From contig JAJPHR010000037.1 of assembly GCA_021325145.1 (NCBI GenBank), positions 61,937-125,936 of the forward strand: 64,000 bases of DNA, given 5' to 3'. This document shows, one piece after another, positions 25,522-33,744 of this stretch. Source of the stretch: Verrucomicrobiota bacterium. GTDB taxonomy: Bacteria > Verrucomicrobiota > Verrucomicrobiia > Limisphaerales > Pedosphaeraceae. The number at the start of each line of letters is the position of its first letter. Within the stretch, counting starts at the first letter, position 1. The notes beneath the pieces were generated by a model. The model was not told the origin of the DNA. It made no database searches and saw only the letters and a program-made list of their open reading frames with translations. A program made the translations under genes and the position numbers.

Positions 25522-26625
25522 ATGCTCAAAGCTGGTATTGTCGGCTTGCCCAACGTGGGCAAGTCCACCTTGTTCAACGCCGTCACCCGCACGCGCAAAG
25601 CGGAGGCGGCGAATTATCCCTTCTGCACGATTGACCCGAACATCGGCATCGTGACCGTGCCGGATGCCCGCCTCGAAGTGCTCGCTAAAATCGCCAAAAC
25701 GGGAGTGCTCATTCCCGCCGCGATCGAGTTTGTGGATATCGCCGGATTGGTCAAAGGCGCGGCGCAGGGTGAAGGGCTGGGCAACAAATTTTTGACCCAC
25801 ATCCGCGAAGTCGATGCCATCGTGCAGGTGGTGCGCTGTTTCGAAGACCCGGACATTCATCATGTGGCGGGCGCCATCGATCCGGTGCGCGACATCGAAA
25901 CCATTATAACGGAATTGGTGCTGGCCGACCTCGAAACGGTGAAGAAACGCCGCGAGAAAGGCGCCAAGGATGCCAAGCGCGGCGACAAAATCGCGGTGGC
26001 GGAAGCCGAAGTGCTTGGCAAACTCGAACCGCATCTCGACGCCGGCAAACCGGCGATTACGCTCGAGTTGACGCCGGAGGAAAAAATCATCGCTCGCGGT
26101 TTCTTCCTGCTCACGGACAAGCCGACGATCTTCGCCGCCAACGTCAAGGAATCCGAACTCGCCACAGCTGACACGAATCCGCACGTGGCCAAGGTTCGCG
26201 ACTATGCCAAAACGCACATTGCCTGCGAAACCGTGGTCATCAGCGCGCAGATCGAGAGCGACCTCATTGATTTGACGCCCGAGGAGGCGAAGGAATTTCT
26301 CAAGGAACTCGGCGTGCAGGAATCGGGCATCGGCGCGTTGATTCGCAGCACCTATCATTTGCTTGGGCTGCGCACTTACTTCACCGCCGGCGAAAAGGAA
26401 GCGCGCGCATGGACCATTCACGCCGGCGACACCGCGCCAAAAGCGGCCGGGGTGATTCACAGCGATTTCGAACGCGGCTTTATCAAGGCCGAAACCGTGG
26501 CCTACGACGACCTCGTCAAGTGCGGCTCCATCGCCGCCGCCCGGGAAAAAGGGCTTTATCGCATGGAAGGCAAGGAATACGTCGTGAAGGACGGCGACGT
26601 CATGCTCTTCAAGTTCAATGTTTGA
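25522..26625 (+). CDS. ychF: Redox-regulated ATPase YchF (OLA1 family)
   Basis: This 367-residue TRAFAC-class ATPase associates with ribosomes and affects stress responses. The P-loop GLPNVGKS is at residues 8-15, the switch-II-like [17 protein letters not shown] follows, and a C-terminal TGS domain ([41 protein letters not shown]) is complete. The family-specific NxxE replaces NKxD, here in the NVKESEL segment, consistent with ATP preference. Length is typical (about 363). The ATG at 25522 is chosen because all residues upstream are unrelated to the family. Confidence 0.95.
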   Translation: MLKAGIVGLPNVGKSTLFNAVTRTRKAEAANYPFCTIDPNIGIVTVPDARLEVLAKIAKTGVLIPAAIEFVDIAGLVKGAAQGEGLGNKFLTHIREVDAIVQVVRCFEDPDIHHVAGAIDPVRDIETIITELVLADLETVKKRREKGAKDAKRGDKIAVAEAEVLGKLEPHLDAGKPAITLELTPEEKIIARGFFLLTDKPTIFAANVKESELATADTNPHVAKVRDYAKTHIACETVVISAQIESDLIDLTPEEAKEFLKELGVQESGIGALIRSTYHLLGLRTYFTAGEKEARAWTIHAGDTAPKAAGVIHSDFERGFIKAETVAYDDLVKCGSIAAAREKGLYRMEGKEYVVKDGDVMLFKFNV

Positions 26626-26802
26626 GACGGATCGCTCCGCGACCACTTTTTGGTTTCGCTGAGATCGTGCCGGATAGCAAATCCGATGCCGCATGCGCCT
26701 TCCAAGGTCACGTTTTTCATTGAAACCTGCAGGGGTTCGGATCGTCTCATTCACCAGCGGGCCCAAACAAAATTGTCCCGCGCCGAACAAAAAAACAGAA
26801 CT

Positions 26803-27081
26803 ATGAAAAAGAAACTAACCCTCATCGTTTCAAGCCTCGTGATCGCCGGAACCATGGCAGTCACGCTCCCTTCCGTGTTTGCCCAGACCCCGCCTCCAGC
26901 GGAGCAGAAACATTCCGAACGCCATCCGAAAATCCGCATGGCCATCCGCGCCCTCGAAGAAGCCAAGAAGGAAATGCAGGCCGCCAACCATGACTTCGGC
27001 GGCCACCGGGTTGCCGCGCTCGAAGAATGCGACAAGGCCATCGTCCAACTCAAAGACGCGCTGCAATACGACAAGAAATAG
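26803..27081 (+). CDS. Small secreted helical protein
   Basis: This 92-residue protein has a clear signal peptide (MKKKLTLIVSSLVIAGTMAVTLPSVFA). The mature part is an amphipathic helical hairpin: HPKIRMAIRALEEAKKEMQAANHDFGG, then HRVAALEECDKAIVQLKDALQYDKK. The pattern HPKIRxAIxxLExAKxxM...DFGGHRVxALxxxDxAIxQL belongs, as I recall, to an uncharacterised periplasmic family frequent in Acidobacteriota and Verrucomicrobiota. One cysteine is present in the mature protein. The ATG at 26803 is set by the signal peptide. Function is unknown. Confidence 0.75.
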   Translation: MKKKLTLIVSSLVIAGTMAVTLPSVFAQTPPPAEQKHSERHPKIRMAIRALEEAKKEMQAANHDFGGHRVAALEECDKAIVQLKDALQYDKK

Positions 27082-27104
27082 CGTCTGCCATCAATGCCAG
27101 GAAA

Positions 27105-27133
27105 GCAGGGACATCGCGCTACGATGTCCCTGC
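27105..27133. repeat. Perfect 12-bp stem hairpin, REP-like
   Basis: The arms gcagggacatcg and complement are separated by five bases, 23 bases after a stop codon. There is no T-run. A weaker relative (ggacat...atgtcc) lies at 7864-7884 inside a copy of the dispersed repeat. Confidence 0.6.
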
Positions 27134-27140
27134 CCGCTTC

Positions 27141-27320
27141 CAGCGGGCGGAACGCGCCGTCAAAGCCGTGCGATCCGGATCTTTCGTTCCGTCGCCTGAC
27201 GCTGTGCTTCCGCTTTCGCTCGGAAGCTACGGCGGGACAAGCGGCAACAAGGACGGCGTCGCGCGCTACACCTACCAAAGACATGGTAATCATATCGAGC
27301 TGCATCCACGCTTTCTTTGT
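27141..27320 (+). repeat. Dispersed ~150-bp intergenic repeat, copy B
   Basis: It shares a core (gccgtgcgatccggat, cgttccgtcgcctgacgctg) and the far end (cctaccaaagacatggtaa) with the reverse-oriented copy at 7670-7800. The central part differs (cttccgctttcgctcggaagc), which matches the copy at 33598-33701 instead. It fills the gap between two secreted-protein genes. Confidence 0.7.
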
Positions 27321-27376
27321 CCACCTTGCGGCCGGGCTCCAAACCAGCTAAAGTCGGTCAAATCCAAACCAATTCT

Positions 27377-28297
27377 ATGACAAAGAAACCGCTCCTGACG
27401 TTCGTCCTTTGCATTGCCTGCCTCTCCACATTCGCGTCCGAAACCCACTCAGCCGACCCCAAAACCGGCGTTACCCGAATTGAGGACGTTGTGTATGGTC
27501 GCAAGTTCGGCACGGCGCTCACGCTGGACGTTTTCCAACCGGCGCAGCCCAATGGCAAAGGCATCCTGTTCATGGTCAGCGGCGGCTTCGTTTCGTCGCA
27601 TGACGGGATCAACCCGGGATTTTATCGCGCGCTGTTGGATCGGGGATATACGGTGTTCGCCGTGGTGCACGGTTGCCAGCCGCGCTTTATCATTCCGGAA
27701 ATCGAACAGGACATTCATCGCGCCGTTCGCTTCGTGCGGCATAACGCCGCCAAATATGGCGTCGATCCCGATCATCTGGGCATTACTGGATCGAGCGCGG
27801 GCGGCCACTTGTCGTTGACCATGGGCACGCAAGGCGGGCCCGGCGATCCCAAGGCCAAGGATCCGGTTGACCGCGAAAGCAGCGCCGTGCAGTGCGTCGC
27901 CTGCTTCTTTCCGCCGACCGACTTTTTGAATTGGACTCAGGAAGGCGACGACGAAGTGGGCTACGGCAGCACGGGGTCAAGGTTTCAACCCGCGTTCGGG
28001 CCGCAGGCGCTCACTCCGGAGGGACGCCAGACGCTGGGCCGGCAAATCTCGCCCATCCTGTTCGTGACTTCAAACATGGCGCCCACGCTGGTGATGCACG
28101 GCGATGCGGACAAGCTGGTTCCGATTTATCAGGCGCACATTTTCGAGAAGCGCTGCCACGAAGTCGGGGCCACCTACAAGCTGATCGTCCGCGAAGGCAA
28201 GGACCACGGCTGGCCCGAGATGGGAGCGGACATGAAGATTTTCGCGGACTGGTTCGATGAGTATTTGCGGGGAATCAAGCCTCAGAACCCAAACTAA
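27377..28297 (+). CDS. Secreted alpha/beta hydrolase (esterase-like)
   Basis: This 306-residue protein has a signal peptide (MTKKPLLTFVLCIACLSTFASETHSA). The alpha/beta hydrolase fold shows the nucleophile elbow GSSAG (Ser140 at residues 138-142), an Asp in HGDADKLVP and a His in DHGWPEM, forming a likely Ser-Asp-His triad. The oxyanion region is GGFVSSHDG. It resembles BD-FAE/DLH-like carbohydrate esterases, so deacylation of plant polysaccharide side groups is possible, but no carbohydrate module is attached. The start is set by the signal peptide. Confidence 0.8.
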   Translation: MTKKPLLTFVLCIACLSTFASETHSADPKTGVTRIEDVVYGRKFGTALTLDVFQPAQPNGKGILFMVSGGFVSSHDGINPGFYRALLDRGYTVFAVVHGCQPRFIIPEIEQDIHRAVRFVRHNAAKYGVDPDHLGITGSSAGGHLSLTMGTQGGPGDPKAKDPVDRESSAVQCVACFFPPTDFLNWTQEGDDEVGYGSTGSRFQPAFGPQALTPEGRQTLGRQISPILFVTSNMAPTLVMHGDADKLVPIYQAHIFEKRCHEVGATYKLIVREGKDHGWPEMGADMKIFADWFDEYLRGIKPQNPN

Positions 28298-28483
28298 TGG
28301 AACCGCGAGAGAAACTCGCGCGGGGTTGGAATCTCAAGGCCAGACGGTTTCTGCAACATGGGGGCTGCAAGCCCGTCATTTCCAGGCTGTTGAAAGCTCC
28401 GTATTCCCCGCAAATCCGTTCCGCAGTAAACCCAGCTTGATCTTCTTGCCAAAGCTCGGGAACGGGGGCATCCTAGTAACGTC

Positions 28484-29314
28484 ATGGTTTGTCTGCGTCG
28501 TTATAGCTTGATGTTTGTGCTGGCGGGTTTGCTGGTGGTGGGCAGTTTGGGCCTTGCGAGGGCGGAGCTGCCGCCGACCACGCTGACCGGTGACGAGATC
28601 ATGCGCCGCGCCGCGGCGCGGGCGGAGTTGTCCGTGAACAGTTCGAATCGGCCCAATTACGAATATCACAAGCACACGGTTATGGAGGAGTTGGACCGAA
28701 AGGGCCGGCTCAAGGAACACAAGGAAAAGCTTTACGACGTTGAAGTTCGCGCCGGACTTTCCGCGCTAAGCCTGGTGCAAGTCAACGGCCAGCCGCTCCC
28801 GCCCGCGGAACTGAAAAAACAGCAGGAACGGGATGCCGCCGAGCGCGCAAAGCTGGTGGACGCCAAGCCCGGCCAAAAGGGCGACAACCGGGAAAATTTT
28901 CTGACTGCCGAACTCGTCGCAAAATATAAATTCACGCTGGTCGAGCAGAAGATGGTGAAAAACCGGCTGACGTACGTAATCAGCTTCGAGCCGAAAAGCG
29001 CGAACCTGCCGATCAAGAGCGTCACCGACCGTTTCGTGAATCATCTCGCCGGCACCGTCTGGGTGGATGCGGAGGAATTTGAGATTGCGCGGGCCGACCT
29101 CCATCTTCAGAACGAAATCGAATTGTGGGGCGGCATCATCGGCACGCTGCGACGCTGCGACTTCAGCCTGCTCCGCATCCGGTTGCCGGACGGCGTCTGG
29201 TTCAACAGTTTTTCACATGGGATCTTCGAGGGTCGCAAGCTGCTCGAACCGATGATGATCAAGACCATGTCGGAATCCACCGATTTTCACCGGCTGGCGC
29301 TGGCGCGGAATTGA
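28484..29314 (+). CDS. Secreted protein, LolA/LppX-like beta fold, unknown role
   Basis: This 276-residue protein has an N-terminal signal peptide ending ARA (about residue 27). The body (YEYHKHTVMEELDRKGRLKEHKEKLYDVEV..., then NRLTYVISFEPKSANLPIKSVTDRFVNHLAGTVWVDAEEFEIARADLHLQNEIELWGG) has the alternating strands and the 'GTVWVDAEEFEIARAD' turn seen in lipoprotein-carrier-like (LolA-type) folds. Similar proteins are widespread in Acidobacteriota and Verrucomicrobiota without assigned function. Periplasmic location is inferred. It begins a run of same-strand genes leading to the SUI1 and YhbY genes. Confidence 0.65.
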   Translation: MVCLRRYSLMFVLAGLLVVGSLGLARAELPPTTLTGDEIMRRAAARAELSVNSSNRPNYEYHKHTVMEELDRKGRLKEHKEKLYDVEVRAGLSALSLVQVNGQPLPPAELKKQQERDAAERAKLVDAKPGQKGDNRENFLTAELVAKYKFTLVEQKMVKNRLTYVISFEPKSANLPIKSVTDRFVNHLAGTVWVDAEEFEIARADLHLQNEIELWGGIIGTLRRCDFSLLRIRLPDGVWFNSFSHGIFEGRKLLEPMMIKTMSESTDFHRLALARN

Positions 29315-29369
29315 TTCAAAGAGAGGGTTTACGGCGTCAGTCCGTTCTTAAATTCAACGGCCGCCTGTA

Positions 29370-29762
29370 ATGGCTAAAAAACAAAAAATCGATTTCTCCC
29401 CGACCGGCGCGAGCCTGAACAATCCTTTCGCCGCGCTCGAAGCCAATGGATTGCCCGCCGGAGCGGTCCAGCAGCCGGCCAGCGTGCCTGCGAATCGCGA
29501 GCCGTACAAGCCGTCCAAATTGGGGCGCGTGGTTTTGCGCCGCGAGAAAGCGCATCGCGGCGGCAAGACGGTGATTGTGGTTTACGATTTCGCGCCGAAC
29601 ATTGGCGGCGCTTACATCGAAAGCCTGGCGGGAAAGCTCAAGGCCGCGTGCGGTTGTGGCGGCACCGCAAAGGACCGGACCATCGAAATCCAAGGCGACC
29701 AACCGGGCCGAATCCGCGCGTTGCTGGAGCAGGAAGGCTTTCGAGTCGCGGGTGTTACTTGA
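29370..29762 (+). CDS. SUI1/eIF1-family translation factor (YciH-like)
   Basis: This 130-residue protein has a low-complexity N-terminal part (about 1-50) and a SUI1 domain: VVLRREKAHRGGKTVIVVYDF, LAGKLKAACGCGGTAKDRTIEIQGDQPGRIRALLEQEGF. The GCGGTxKDxTIEIQGD block is diagnostic. In bacteria such proteins modulate initiation fidelity on the 30S subunit. It ends three bases before the next gene, so the two are an operon. Confidence 0.92.
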   Translation: MAKKQKIDFSPTGASLNNPFAALEANGLPAGAVQQPASVPANREPYKPSKLGRVVLRREKAHRGGKTVIVVYDFAPNIGGAYIESLAGKLKAACGCGGTAKDRTIEIQGDQPGRIRALLEQEGFRVAGVT

Positions 29763-29765
29763 CCA

Positions 29766-30119
29766 ATGCGGTCCGGCGGAAACGGGGCACAAATGACAAT
29801 AACTGGCAATGAAAGCGAAGGCGCGTCCGCCAAGGCGGGCGAAGAGCCGGCAGAGTTAAGCAATGCCGAGATTCGCCAGCTCAAGGCGCGGGCGCAACAT
29901 CTCGAACCCACATTCAAGGTGGGCAAGGCCGGCTTGAGCGAAGGTTTTTTGAAAAGCGTGGCGGAAGCGTTGGCCCATCATGACCTGATCAAGGTCAAGT
30001 TCGTCGAGTTCAAAGAGGAAAAGAAGACGCTGGCCATGGAGCTGGCCGACAAGACCGGCAGTCGCTTGATCATGCGGGTTGGCAACGTCGCTGTTCTTTG
30101 GCGGCGCAAGGCCGCGTAG
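29766..30119 (+). CDS. yhbY: CRM-domain RNA-binding protein, YhbY-like
   Basis: This 117-residue protein has a disordered N-terminal ~30 residues and a CRM/YhbY domain: LSNAEIRQLKARAQHLEPTFKVGKAGLSEGFLKSVAEALAHHDLIKVKFVE, where KVGKAGL is the GxxG-type RNA-binding loop, and a final IMRVGNVAVLWRR. Members bind pre-50S particles. Translation may start at the ATG at 29766 or at a second ATG nine codons later (29793). Pairing with a SUI1 protein suggests a translation or ribosome-assembly operon. Confidence 0.9.
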   Translation: MRSGGNGAQMTITGNESEGASAKAGEEPAELSNAEIRQLKARAQHLEPTFKVGKAGLSEGFLKSVAEALAHHDLIKVKFVEFKEEKKTLAMELADKTGSRLIMRVGNVAVLWRRKAA

Positions 30120-30524
30120 CGCGCGGACGGGCGCCAGATTTGTCGGACGGACTACGACAACAAAACCGGACGATTCCGACAAGGTTTGAGCCTGACAGTT
30201 TGTTTTTTTCTTTTAAGGTGACACACGTCGCTTTTCCAAGACAACAGTAGGATGGATTAAGCTATCACCGGTGCTGGAATTTGAACCGGTGTGTGCGGCT
30301 CCACGATTGCAGCGCGGCGGCCTGGAATACCGCTGCGCTGCAATTTTTTTGGTGGGAGCGCATCGTGCTCCGGTGCGCACCATTCCGGGCATGCGAACGC
30401 GCGGTGGGGTGATGTTCGGATGCGTCCCTACAGCAAGGCGGCAAAACAAATGTTCCAAAAGCCCTGAGTCCTGCTATCTTGCTTCCTCAGATGAAGCGGT
30501 GTTTACCATGAGGATGCATACAGT
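30120..30524. other. 405-bp intergenic region with hairpin
   Basis: Apart from the hairpin at 30306-30350, the stretch has no gene that I can support. A purine-rich ATGAGGA lies about ten bases before the next start and may be its ribosome-binding site. Confidence 0.4.
30306..30350 (+). terminator. Terminator-like hairpin with T-run, possibly REP-derived
   Basis: Fifteen-base arms (30306-30320 and 30330-30344) pair with a single mismatch around a nine-base loop and run into seven T residues. It lies 187 bases after the yhbY stop, which is far for a terminator, so it may be a repeat element that also terminates. Confidence 0.55.
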
Positions 30525-31721
30525 ATGAATGGCAGCACTCAAACTTTTCCGACGATTGGAGTTTCGGCGCCCACGGAGACGGCGGCACGCGCGACGGCGG
30601 TGCCGTGGTATTGTTTCGCGGTGGTCCTCGGGGCGGCGTGCGTGCCCCTCGGCGTGCTCTGGGACATTTCCTGGCACCTGACGGTTGGGCGCGACACTTT
30701 TTGGACGCCGGCGCACATGATGATTTACCTGGGCGGAGCGCTGCCCGGTTGTGTTTGCGGCTGGCTTGTGCTCAAGACCACTTTTTGGCCGGAGCCGGGG
30801 AACCGGATTCCGACGGTCCGGCTTTGGGGATTTCGCGCGCCGCTCGGAGCCTGGGTGGTGGTCTGGGGTGCGTTTGCCATGTTGGTTTCGGGGCCATTCG
30901 ATAATTGGTGGCATAACGCGTACGGCCTGGACGTCAAGATTGTCAGTCCACCGCATACCATCCTGGCCTTGGGGACTTACTCGGTGGCCATTGGTGGTTT
31001 GCTGCTGGTGCTTGGCTGGCAGAATCGCGCGGCGGAGCAGCGCAGTCCCTGGATCAAGGTTCTGGTCCTGATTTCCTTTGGCACGCTGTTGACGAAGATG
31101 AGTGTGTTCGCCACGGAATACACGTATCCCAACCATCAACACGCCGCGCTGTTTTACCAGGTAGCCTGCCTGACCTTTCCGCTCTGGCTGGTGGCGGCGG
31201 CGCGCGCGGCGAAGCTGCGCTGGGCGGCCACCGCCATCGCCGCGATTTATACCGTGATCACGCTGGGCATGGTTTGGGTGCTGCCTCTGTTCCCCGCCCA
31301 CCCGAAGCTCGGCCCGATCTACAACCCGGTCACGCACATGGTGCCTCCGCCGTTTCCGCTGTTGCTGATTGTTCCCGCGCTCGCCATCGATCTCATCATG
31401 CGCGGGCTTGGCCAGAAGCGCGGGTTCTGGCGGGACACCGGCCTGGCGATGGGAATTGGAGTCGTTTTCTTTTTGCTCGTGCTCGCGGTGCAATGGCCAT
31501 GGTCAACCTTTCTTCTCTCACCCGCTTCGCGGAACCCGTTTTTCGCCGGGAATGCAATGTGGGGATATGATGCGGGCTTTGGACCGTGGCGGACTGATTT
31601 TTGGGACGTGAAGGAGAACCCGCTGACGATCAAGGCTGCGGTGATTGCCTGTCTGTTTGGTTGCCTGCAATCCCGCATTGCGCTGTGGATTGGGAATTGG
31701 TTTTCGAACGTAAAACGGTGA
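30525..31721 (+). CDS. Polytopic membrane protein with conserved-looking histidines, unknown
   Basis: This 398-residue protein has about nine hydrophobic segments. Polar residues cluster inside them in a way that suggests metal or cofactor ligands: WDISWHLTVGRD, FWTPAHMMIYLGG, GPFDNWWHNAYGLDV, VSPPHTILALG and NHQHAALFYQ. That is at least six histidines and several Asp and Trp residues in or near membrane segments. I do not recognise the family; it is not a standard haem-copper oxidase or Cu-monooxygenase subunit. The next gene starts 11 bases after its stop and encodes a His-rich secreted protein, so both are one operon. Confidence 0.75.
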   Translation: MNGSTQTFPTIGVSAPTETAARATAVPWYCFAVVLGAACVPLGVLWDISWHLTVGRDTFWTPAHMMIYLGGALPGCVCGWLVLKTTFWPEPGNRIPTVRLWGFRAPLGAWVVVWGAFAMLVSGPFDNWWHNAYGLDVKIVSPPHTILALGTYSVAIGGLLLVLGWQNRAAEQRSPWIKVLVLISFGTLLTKMSVFATEYTYPNHQHAALFYQVACLTFPLWLVAAARAAKLRWAATAIAAIYTVITLGMVWVLPLFPAHPKLGPIYNPVTHMVPPPFPLLLIVPALAIDLIMRGLGQKRGFWRDTGLAMGIGVVFFLLVLAVQWPWSTFLLSPASRNPFFAGNAMWGYDAGFGPWRTDFWDVKENPLTIKAAVIACLFGCLQSRIALWIGNWFSNVKR

Positions 31722-31731
31722 GGCGGCCAGC

Positions 31732-33300
31732 GTGAACAAGAAGCCTGCAATGCAAAAGGAGGCAGCGGATAATCGCTCAAGGCATGGATTACCCGGCATG
31801 AGCCTGCCTTCGAGGCGTAGAGCATGTGAACGTGCCGTTGTCATTTTAAGCACACTCGCACTCCTGCTCTTTTGTCCGATCGCAGCCCGGGCTCACGTGG
31901 GCAGCCCGAATGTTTTTTTTGAGGGGCCGGCGGGGCCGTATCCGGTCCGGGTGACGATTGCGCCGCCGGGCGTGGTGCCCGGGTTGGCGCAAATTCATGT
32001 GCGGGTCCACTCGGGCCATCCGCAAACGATCACTGTGCTGCCGGTCCGTTCGGACGCCGGCACCAAGGGCGCGCCGCCGCCCGACGTGGCCAAGTTGGTC
32101 CCCGGTGAAACGAATCTTTTTACGGCCCAGCTTTGGTTCATGCGTTCGGGCGCGTACAGCGTGTTCGTGGATGTTTCCGGCCCGGAGGGTCATGGCACGG
32201 CCATCGTGCCGATGAACGCGCTGGCGCTGGAACGACTGGACATGTCGCGCGGGATGTCGCTGCTTTTTTTGGGGTTGGGTTTATTCCTGGTGGCGTTGCT
32301 CGTTTCCGTGATCGGCGCGGCGGCGCGCGAATCCACGCTTGAAGCGGGCGCGGAACCAACGCTTTCGCGGCGGCGGTTTGCTGTGGGGGTGATGGGAGTC
32401 GCCGTGTTGTTTGTTGCCGGGGCGCTTCGTTTCGGCGACCGATGGTGGAACGCCGTGGATCGGGATTTTCTCTCGTCTGAACTTTACCGATCGGCGCCGA
32501 TCACGCCCACGCTGGAGGCGGAGACCAATGGCACGGAGCAATTAATCGTTCACGTTGGCTCCAGTAACATGCGCCGGGGAACCGGCTCGCTGGTGCCGGA
32601 CCACGGTCAGCTCATGCATCTTTTTCTAATCCAACAACCAGGCAATGCCTTTGCCCATCTGCATCCGGTGCATGATGGGGAACTGAAAGGAATCGGGTTT
32701 CGGACGCGATTGCCGGGCCTGCCCGCCGGCAGCTACCAACTCTACGCGGACATTACCCACGAGAGCGGCCTGACCGAAACGCTGACGAATGTCCTGCAAC
32801 TCGCGGCCGCAACCAGCAGCCCGGAACCCACTCCGGGCTTGATGAGTGAGGACGATGCGTTTGATCTGAACGCGCCGCAAGCGCCGGCGCCCGTTCAATT
32901 GGACGGCGGGTTTCGGCTGAGTCCCGCGTTTGGCGCGTCGTTCCATGCCAGCGAAGAAACCACTTTGAAATTTGACCTGGTTACGGAAACCGGCGAACCC
33001 GCTCCGCTCGAGCCCTATCTGGGCATGTATGGTCACCTGATGATTCAGAACGCGGATGGGAGCGTGTTTACGCATCTTCATCCGTTGGGCTCGATTTCAA
33101 TGGTGGCGCAGCGGCGGTTTGCGGAACGGGAACACGCCACCTACCTGGCCAATCAACCGCTGGATTTGCTCTGCGCGCCGCCTTCGCGCACGCTGGCGTT
33201 CCCGTACGCCTTTCCCAAGCCGGGCCGGTACCGGCTTTGGTTGCAGGTGAAGCTCGACGGAAAGGTGCGGACGACGGGATTTTCGGTAACGGTGGACTGA
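31732..33300 (+). CDS. His-rich membrane-anchored periplasmic protein with predicted N-terminal histidine
   Basis: This 522-residue protein starts at a GTG with GAGG eight bases upstream; a later ATG at 31798 would give a more usual signal peptide. The signal ends AARA, so the mature protein would begin HVGSPNVFFEG, with His as first residue as in CopC- or LPMO-like copper sites. A beta-sandwich follows (about 55-160), then a helix (177-200), a second helix (213-230), and a C-terminal periplasmic region with HGQLMHLFLI, FAHLHPVHDG, ITHESG and FTHLHPLGS. Copper or other metal binding is inferred from these motifs only. Confidence 0.75.
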   Translation: MNKKPAMQKEAADNRSRHGLPGMSLPSRRRACERAVVILSTLALLLFCPIAARAHVGSPNVFFEGPAGPYPVRVTIAPPGVVPGLAQIHVRVHSGHPQTITVLPVRSDAGTKGAPPPDVAKLVPGETNLFTAQLWFMRSGAYSVFVDVSGPEGHGTAIVPMNALALERLDMSRGMSLLFLGLGLFLVALLVSVIGAAARESTLEAGAEPTLSRRRFAVGVMGVAVLFVAGALRFGDRWWNAVDRDFLSSELYRSAPITPTLEAETNGTEQLIVHVGSSNMRRGTGSLVPDHGQLMHLFLIQQPGNAFAHLHPVHDGELKGIGFRTRLPGLPAGSYQLYADITHESGLTETLTNVLQLAAATSSPEPTPGLMSEDDAFDLNAPQAPAPVQLDGGFRLSPAFGASFHASEETTLKFDLVTETGEPAPLEPYLGMYGHLMIQNADGSVFTHLHPLGSISMVAQRRFAEREHATYLANQPLDLLCAPPSRTLAFPYAFPKPGRYRLWLQVKLDGKVRTTGFSVTVD

Positions 33301-33322
33301 GATCGAGGCGAGGAAACCGCGT

Positions 33323-33394
33323 TCACTGCACGCCGACGCGGTAGAAGGCCGGGCCGGGAGCGGGGGCGTTGGTGTCGGTCCAGGAAGTGGCCAT
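33323..33394 (-). pseudogene. Remnant of a surface-protein C-terminal module (…FYRVGVQ)
   Basis: A 23-codon frame on the minus strand reads MATSWTDTNAPAPGPAFYRV then GVQ and stop. SWTDTNAPAPGPAFYRV matches the kind of ending seen in the large surface protein (FYRLAIP) and the 55180 gene (FFRLGSDGN). Upstream sequence dissolves into the gtcacggg repeats, so this looks like the 3' stub of a decayed or recombined gene rather than a real small protein. Confidence 0.5.
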
Positions 33395-33398
33395 GTTT

Positions 33399-33500
33399 GT
33401 CACGGGTCGAGGGGGCAAATGTCACGGGTTGTCACGGGTCGTGTCACGGGTGGCACTTCACGGAAGGCCCGTGTTTATTGAGTTGTCACGGTGTCACGGG
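33399..33500. repeat. Irregular array of the octamer gtcacggg
   Basis: Five exact copies and one variant of gtcacggg occur within about 100 bases (33399, 33421, 33431, 33443, 33485 variant, 33493) at uneven spacing. A similar short-period array of gggacgggt is at 36267-36310. It is next to a gene remnant and a dispersed-repeat copy. Confidence 0.7.
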
Positions 33501-33597
33501 TCCGGCAGGGGGGAAGGCTGAATGTCCAGCTTTGGGGGCGTGGCAGGGTGGAGCGTGAGGGCGGTCTGGGTGGTTCCGGACGGACTTGCCAACTCAA

Positions 33598-33701
33598 GGT
33601 GTGCGCTTCAGATCGTTCGTTCCGTCGCCCGGCGCTGCGCTTCCGCCTTCGCTCGGAAGCGACGGGGACGCCGCAGCGCGATGCCCCTGCCCAACACACC
33701 C
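33598..33701 (+). repeat. Dispersed intergenic repeat, copy C (partial)
   Basis: It contains gatcgttcgttccgtcgcc, gcgctgcgcttccgcc.tcgctcggaagc and gccgcagcgcgatgccc, matching the middle of the copy at 27141-27320 and the end of the one at 7837-7889. The far end seen in the other copies is missing. Confidence 0.65.
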
Positions 33702-33744
33702 GGGCTGGCATCGGGCGTGAGATTGCGCTAGAATGACCCCGCTT

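Noticed and set aside
25516..26790. 424-codon minus-strand frame over ychF
   Set aside because: Antisense shadow; ychF motifs on the plus strand are complete.
30474..31493. 339-codon minus-strand frame
   Set aside because: Antisense to the His-rich membrane protein; Arg/His/Pro-rich shadow.
33399..33500. CRISPR array
   Set aside because: The repeat unit is eight bases with irregular, very short spacing, and no cas gene is present.
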